Source of the DNA: a virus
Length of the DNA stretch: 38,259 bases
Direction: 5' to 3' (one strand)
Virus record (IMG/VR): IMGVR_UViG_3300007735_000698
Coordinates: 1 to 38,259 of that record
Part shown: piece by piece, positions 35,893 to 38,259 of the stretch
Numbering within the stretch: position 1 is the stretch's first letter
Layout: each line of letters opens with the position of its first letter
Program-made: the position numbers and the translations under genes
The notes under the pieces: model-generated
What the model was told of the DNA's origin: nothing
The model's input: the letters and a program-made list of their open reading frames with translations, nothing else
Databases searched by the model: none

Positions 35893-36367
35893 GGTAGGAC
35901 ATGAGATATATACTGGCAGACTTAGCATACCGTACATTACTAAGACCGGCGTTGTTGACTTACGGTTTCGTTCGCTCAATCCTGCAGTCGAGCCTAAATA
36001 TATGGGCCTTACTGGGGCCGATACAAAGATGTATAATGTTCTTGATATCGAGCGTGCTGGCGATTTCATTGGTATATGTGAAGGTGAGTTGGATACTCTT
36101 ACTCTTAGTTCCTGCGTTGGTATTCCTTGTGTTGGTGTTCCCGGTGCTAATAGCTGGAAGAAACATTACACGAGGCTCCTCGCCGATTTTGAAAGAGTCT
36201 TTGTCTTCGCAGACGGTGACCAGCCAGGAAAGGAATTCGCTAATAGTCTTGCCAGAGAACTGCCGGTTACTGTCGTCCAATTCCCCGACGGAGAAGACGC
36301 TAACTCATATTATACGACTAACGGGGCGACGGCAATACTTCAGAAAGCAGGACTACTAAATGTTTGA
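35744..36367 (+). CDS. primase TOPRIM-domain protein, 207 aa
   Basis: It contains AEAYLKSRGIPIETARLARLGV, typical of the primase core, and the TOPRIM motifs ICEGELDTLTL (Glu) and VFVFADGDQPGKEFA (the D-x-D-x-x-G). It should hold the nucleotidyl-transfer centre. The ATG at 35744 is the first start after a stop codon in this frame, and overlaps the zinc-domain gene by 149 bp. Either two subunits or a +1 frameshift product. Its 3' end overlaps the next start. Confidence 0.82.
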   Translation: MQKNSQKELLEKATAKYQENIYQAEAYLKSRGIPIETARLARLGVVVEAEVGHEIYTGRLSIPYITKTGVVDLRFRSLNPAVEPKYMGLTGADTKMYNVLDIERAGDFIGICEGELDTLTLSSCVGIPCVGVPGANSWKKHYTRLLADFERVFVFADGDQPGKEFANSLARELPVTVVQFPDGEDANSYYTTNGATAILQKAGLLNV

Positions 36368-36710
36368 TTTTAATAAGAGTGAACTACCCAGTTGTCCTGA
36401 GTGTGGATTCAAGTTCAATGATGCCTTTGAAGCAGTTAACCACATGCTTGAGGATGACCAAGAGTTTGACCCTGCGTTGATACTCCCGGGTGGGTACAAG
36501 TTGATGATTGGTTCTCTACTTCGTGCACTCTTTGACAACAGAGATGATAAAGAATATATATCAGAGATACTACAGTCAGCATACATAACATTATTCACAG
36601 CAGAAACTAACCCTGAGATTATTGGTGAGACTGTTGAGGATATTATAGTAGAAAGTGTAATGGAAGATTTCGATGGGGAAGTCAGAAAACTATTCAAGGC
36701 TGGAGAGTGA
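36360..36710 (+). CDS. acidic protein with N-terminal zinc finger, 116 aa
   Basis: CPEC at residues 12-15 and a His near residue 27 (FEAVNHML) give a C2H2-like zinc finger at the N-terminus, followed by an acidic helical region. No family is recognised. It overlaps the primase end by eight bases. Confidence 0.68.
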   Translation: MFDFNKSELPSCPECGFKFNDAFEAVNHMLEDDQEFDPALILPGGYKLMIGSLLRALFDNRDDKEYISEILQSAYITLFTAETNPEIIGETVEDIIVESVMEDFDGEVRKLFKAGE

Positions 36711-36716
36711 AGAAAT

Positions 36717-37118
36717 ATGGCAGATTATAGAACACCTAGTTGGGATGGGGTATCACGTTACGCAGACCAAATCAGAAGAGGATACCCTAACGGTGACATT
36801 AAGCGTACCACTACTGACAAAGAAGCACGCTTACCCTATTCCTCCCAATTCGAAGACGACGTAAGGATTGTATACGATGAACTCATGTCTGTTCTATTAA
36901 AGAAACACAAGGACTACGGGCCCAAGAATATTGCTGATGCACCCGGTGGCGCGCTCAATGGATTGCGTGTTCGTATCCATGACAAGACTGCTCGTATCAA
37001 TAATCTGATTGATGCTCAGCGCAAGGCTGAGTACGAGTCACTAGAAGATTCTTTCAAGGACTTGGCGAACTACGCCATCATAGCACTACTAGTACTGAGA
37101 GATAAGTGGGATAAGTGA
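36717..37118 (+). CDS. DUF1599-like protein (MazG-type helical), 133 aa
   Basis: The conserved core is present: LLKKHKDYGPKNIADAPGGALNGLRVRIHDKTARINNL and ESLEDSFKDLANYAIIALLVL, the KxxDYG and DxxDLxNYaI pattern of DUF1599 proteins. These are thought to be all-alpha relatives of MazG nucleotide pyrophosphohydrolases, so a role in nucleotide pool control during phage DNA synthesis is likely but inferred. A GGAGAG site precedes the ATG. Confidence 0.8.
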   Translation: MADYRTPSWDGVSRYADQIRRGYPNGDIKRTTTDKEARLPYSSQFEDDVRIVYDELMSVLLKKHKDYGPKNIADAPGGALNGLRVRIHDKTARINNLIDAQRKAEYESLEDSFKDLANYAIIALLVLRDKWDK

Positions 37119-37303
37119 AGCCAATGAGATTTCGCAGACTGAAAAACAATTGCGGTGTAAAAGGGCACGCAGAAAACAGCAACGCACTATTGGCTGTTGT
37201 GCACTTACATAAACCATTCGATGATGACCCAGACGAGTGTGGTCATTGTGGCGATGGATACCCCTGTACGACTATTCAAGTTATTAAGAAGGAACTAGAC
37301 TAA
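37115..37303 (+). CDS. small zinc-knuckle protein, paralogue B, 62 aa
   Basis: A GTG start overlaps the previous stop (GTGA); an ATG nine bases later is possible. It shares LLAVVHLHKP, the CGHC knuckle and PCTTIQVIKKELD with the protein at 34322-34537. Compared with paralogue A its N-terminus is basic instead of acidic. Function unknown. Confidence 0.68.
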   Translation: MKPMRFRRLKNNCGVKGHAENSNALLAVVHLHKPFDDDPDECGHCGDGYPCTTIQVIKKELD

Positions 37304-37695
37304 TGGCTAAGAACTCCTCGTTTGACATTGACTTTGGATATGGGCGCAAGGGTGAGCAGCTTGTTGAAGAGTTGCTTACAGGTGGGCGCACCGTAGAAGT
37401 AAAGCGTGACAGGAAGTGGTGGATTACCAACAACATCTACATTGAAACTGAGTGTTGGTATCAGAAGTCTCAAGCATGGGAGCCGTCAGGATTGTCGGTA
37501 ACTGAGGCTGCGTACTGGGCATTCGTGCTTGAACAATCTACCTTTATCGTACCAACACACATCTTAAAGAAAACAGTCGAACAATTGGGGAGGGAAATCT
37601 CTTGCGAGATTCCACCAAATAAATCTAAAGGTTATCTAATTACTGTAGAAGACTTACTAACTGGCACAAGAAAGTGGAAGAACGACAAGCCATGA
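37303..37695 (+). CDS. PD-(D/E)XK-fold nuclease-like protein, 130 aa
   Basis: GYGRKGEQLVEELL followed by TVEVKRDRKWWITNNIYIE gives the E-helix and the E-x-K plus following strand of restriction-endonuclease-like folds; an Asp in SFDIDFGYG may complete the site. The rest is mixed alpha-beta. It may act in recombination or host DNA breakdown. TAATG and ATGA join it to its neighbours. Confidence 0.68.
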   Translation: MAKNSSFDIDFGYGRKGEQLVEELLTGGRTVEVKRDRKWWITNNIYIETECWYQKSQAWEPSGLSVTEAAYWAFVLEQSTFIVPTHILKKTVEQLGREISCEIPPNKSKGYLITVEDLLTGTRKWKNDKP

Positions 37696-38259
37696 ACTGG
37701 GAACAGATACAAGAATGGGATTACATCGTAACCTCTGTGGCTAATGAGTACCACAAGAAGTTTCCCCTCTGTGATTTTGAAGATATACAGCAGGCTCTTT
37801 ATGTGTGGTTTGCCGAACATCCAAATAAACTAGAGCATTGGAAATCTCTTGGGGAAAGAGACGCAAAGAACCTTATCTATCGTAGCCTTAGGAATCAGGC
37901 TTTAGATTATTGTCAGCGTTGGAAAGCTAAGAGTGTCGGTTACGATATAGGCGACTTGTATTATTATGAACCCGGACTGGTAGAAGTATTACTTCCAACC
38001 GTGCTGATGGGTAACTTTCACATCGCACCTAAGTTACAACTTGGTAAGATTGGCAGACCTGCTGCACCTGCGGAGGGTGGAAACATTCAAGTTATGTTAC
38101 TTGAAATCGACTCCGCGTACTGGAAGTTATCCAAAGAAGACAGGAGGGTAATCTTCTTACGGCACGCAGAGTCGTGTGATTTCAAGGAGATAGCCAACTA
38201 TCTATCTCTGGGCACGGAGGACGCAGCGAGAATGCGCCAGAAGCGTGCAATCAAACGCC
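37692..38259 (+). CDS. sigma-factor-like protein (runs off the right end)
   Basis: The N-terminal half (FPLCDFEDIQQALYVWFAEH, then IYRSLRNQALDYCQRWKA) resembles sigma-70 region 2. The C-terminal part (LSKEDRRVIFLRHAESCDFKEIANYL) is a region-4 helix-turn-helix, with the recognition helix spanning the break and finishing in the piece at 1-154. About 239 residues in total once joined, near the usual ECF-sigma size. It could redirect RNA polymerase to phage promoters. The linker between the two is Pro/Gly-rich. ATGA couples it to the nuclease gene. Confidence 0.8.
   Translation, partial: MNWEQIQEWDYIVTSVANEYHKKFPLCDFEDIQQALYVWFAEHPNKLEHWKSLGERDAKNLIYRSLRNQALDYCQRWKAKSVGYDIGDLYYYEPGLVEVLLPTVLMGNFHIAPKLQLGKIGRPAAPAEGGNIQVMLLEIDSAYWKLSKEDRRVIFLRHAESCDFKEIANYLSLGTEDAARMRQKRAIKR
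38204..38259. repeat. terminal direct repeat matching 1-56
   Basis: The last 56 bases equal the first 56 except for G38240 against T37. This is the overlap of a circular or terminally redundant assembly, not a gene repeat. It changes one codon of the sigma-like protein (Gln or His). Confidence 0.9.

Noticed and set aside
35901-36359. 152-aa plus-strand hydrophobic frame inside the primase
   Set aside because: It lies in another frame within the TOPRIM motifs. The hydrophobic look comes from frame-shifted reading.
36673-36864. 63-aa frame between the zinc-finger and DUF1599-like genes
   Set aside because: It overlaps both by long stretches and has no binding site; the DUF1599-like start is clear.
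1-38259. tRNA genes, integrase, attachment site or transposon
   Set aside because: No cloverleaf-like segment, recombinase motif or flanking inverted repeats could be recognised by eye; a tRNA scan would be needed to be certain.

Overview
The window is an almost complete tailed-phage genome (Caudoviricetes), most likely a phage of an actinobacterium. The host inference rests on a WhiB-type iron-sulphur regulator (1665-1985, minus), two perfect TGTGA-N6-TCACA sites of the kind bound by Crp/GlxR regulators, and many small zinc-ribbon proteins typical of actinophages. The base composition is moderate to AT-leaning, so a low-GC aquatic actinobacterium is a reasonable guess, but that is inference. 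The last 56 bases repeat the first 56 with one mismatch (T37 against G38240), and a sigma-factor-like gene runs off the right end and continues at the left end. The sequence is therefore an opened circular or circularly permuted assembly of about 38.2 kb.

Layout. (1) Left arm, 233-5627, all minus strand: small regulatory and accessory genes including an FmdB-type zinc ribbon, a membrane-anchored lysozyme-fold protein, WhiB, and a class II glutamine amidotransferase next to an amidoligase. Near-perfect host-type promoters lie inside the ends of upstream genes. (2) A 973-bp divergent control region, 5628-6600, with no gene but dense structure: a duplicated leftward promoter module, operator-like palindromes, two Crp-type sites, two inverted arrays of four 11-bp repeats around a strong rightward promoter, and a leader with competing hairpins. 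(3) Packaging and virion genes, 6601-31058, plus strand: terminase with a fused small-subunit-like HTH, portal, an HslV-like Ntn protease, four large virion proteins (one of 1518 aa), scaffold, major capsid protein, a run of very lysine-rich mini-proteins, a connector-like protein, a repetitive tail fibre, a glycosyltransferase and a propeller-like tail protein. (4) Lysis, 31058-32025: a membrane protein, an M15 peptidase endolysin and a holin candidate, followed by a strong terminator. (5) Replication and recombination arm, 32289 to the end and on to 154, plus strand, driven by a consensus promoter: a split RecB/Cas4-like nuclease, a zinc-ribbon DNA-binding candidate, a RecA/DnaB-type ATPase, a resolvase-like nuclease, a split primase, a DUF1599-like protein, another PD-(D/E)XK protein and the sigma-factor-like protein.

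How it fits together. I recognise no integrase, DNA polymerase, tape measure, major tail or sheath protein. The phage is probably lytic, depends on the host polymerase, and may have a short tail. Host sigma factor probably reads the left arm and the two control-region promoters early. WhiB, Crp-type input and the phage sigma-like protein could then shift transcription. Almost all genes are stitched together by ATGA/TAATG overlaps, so each arm behaves as one translationally coupled operon.
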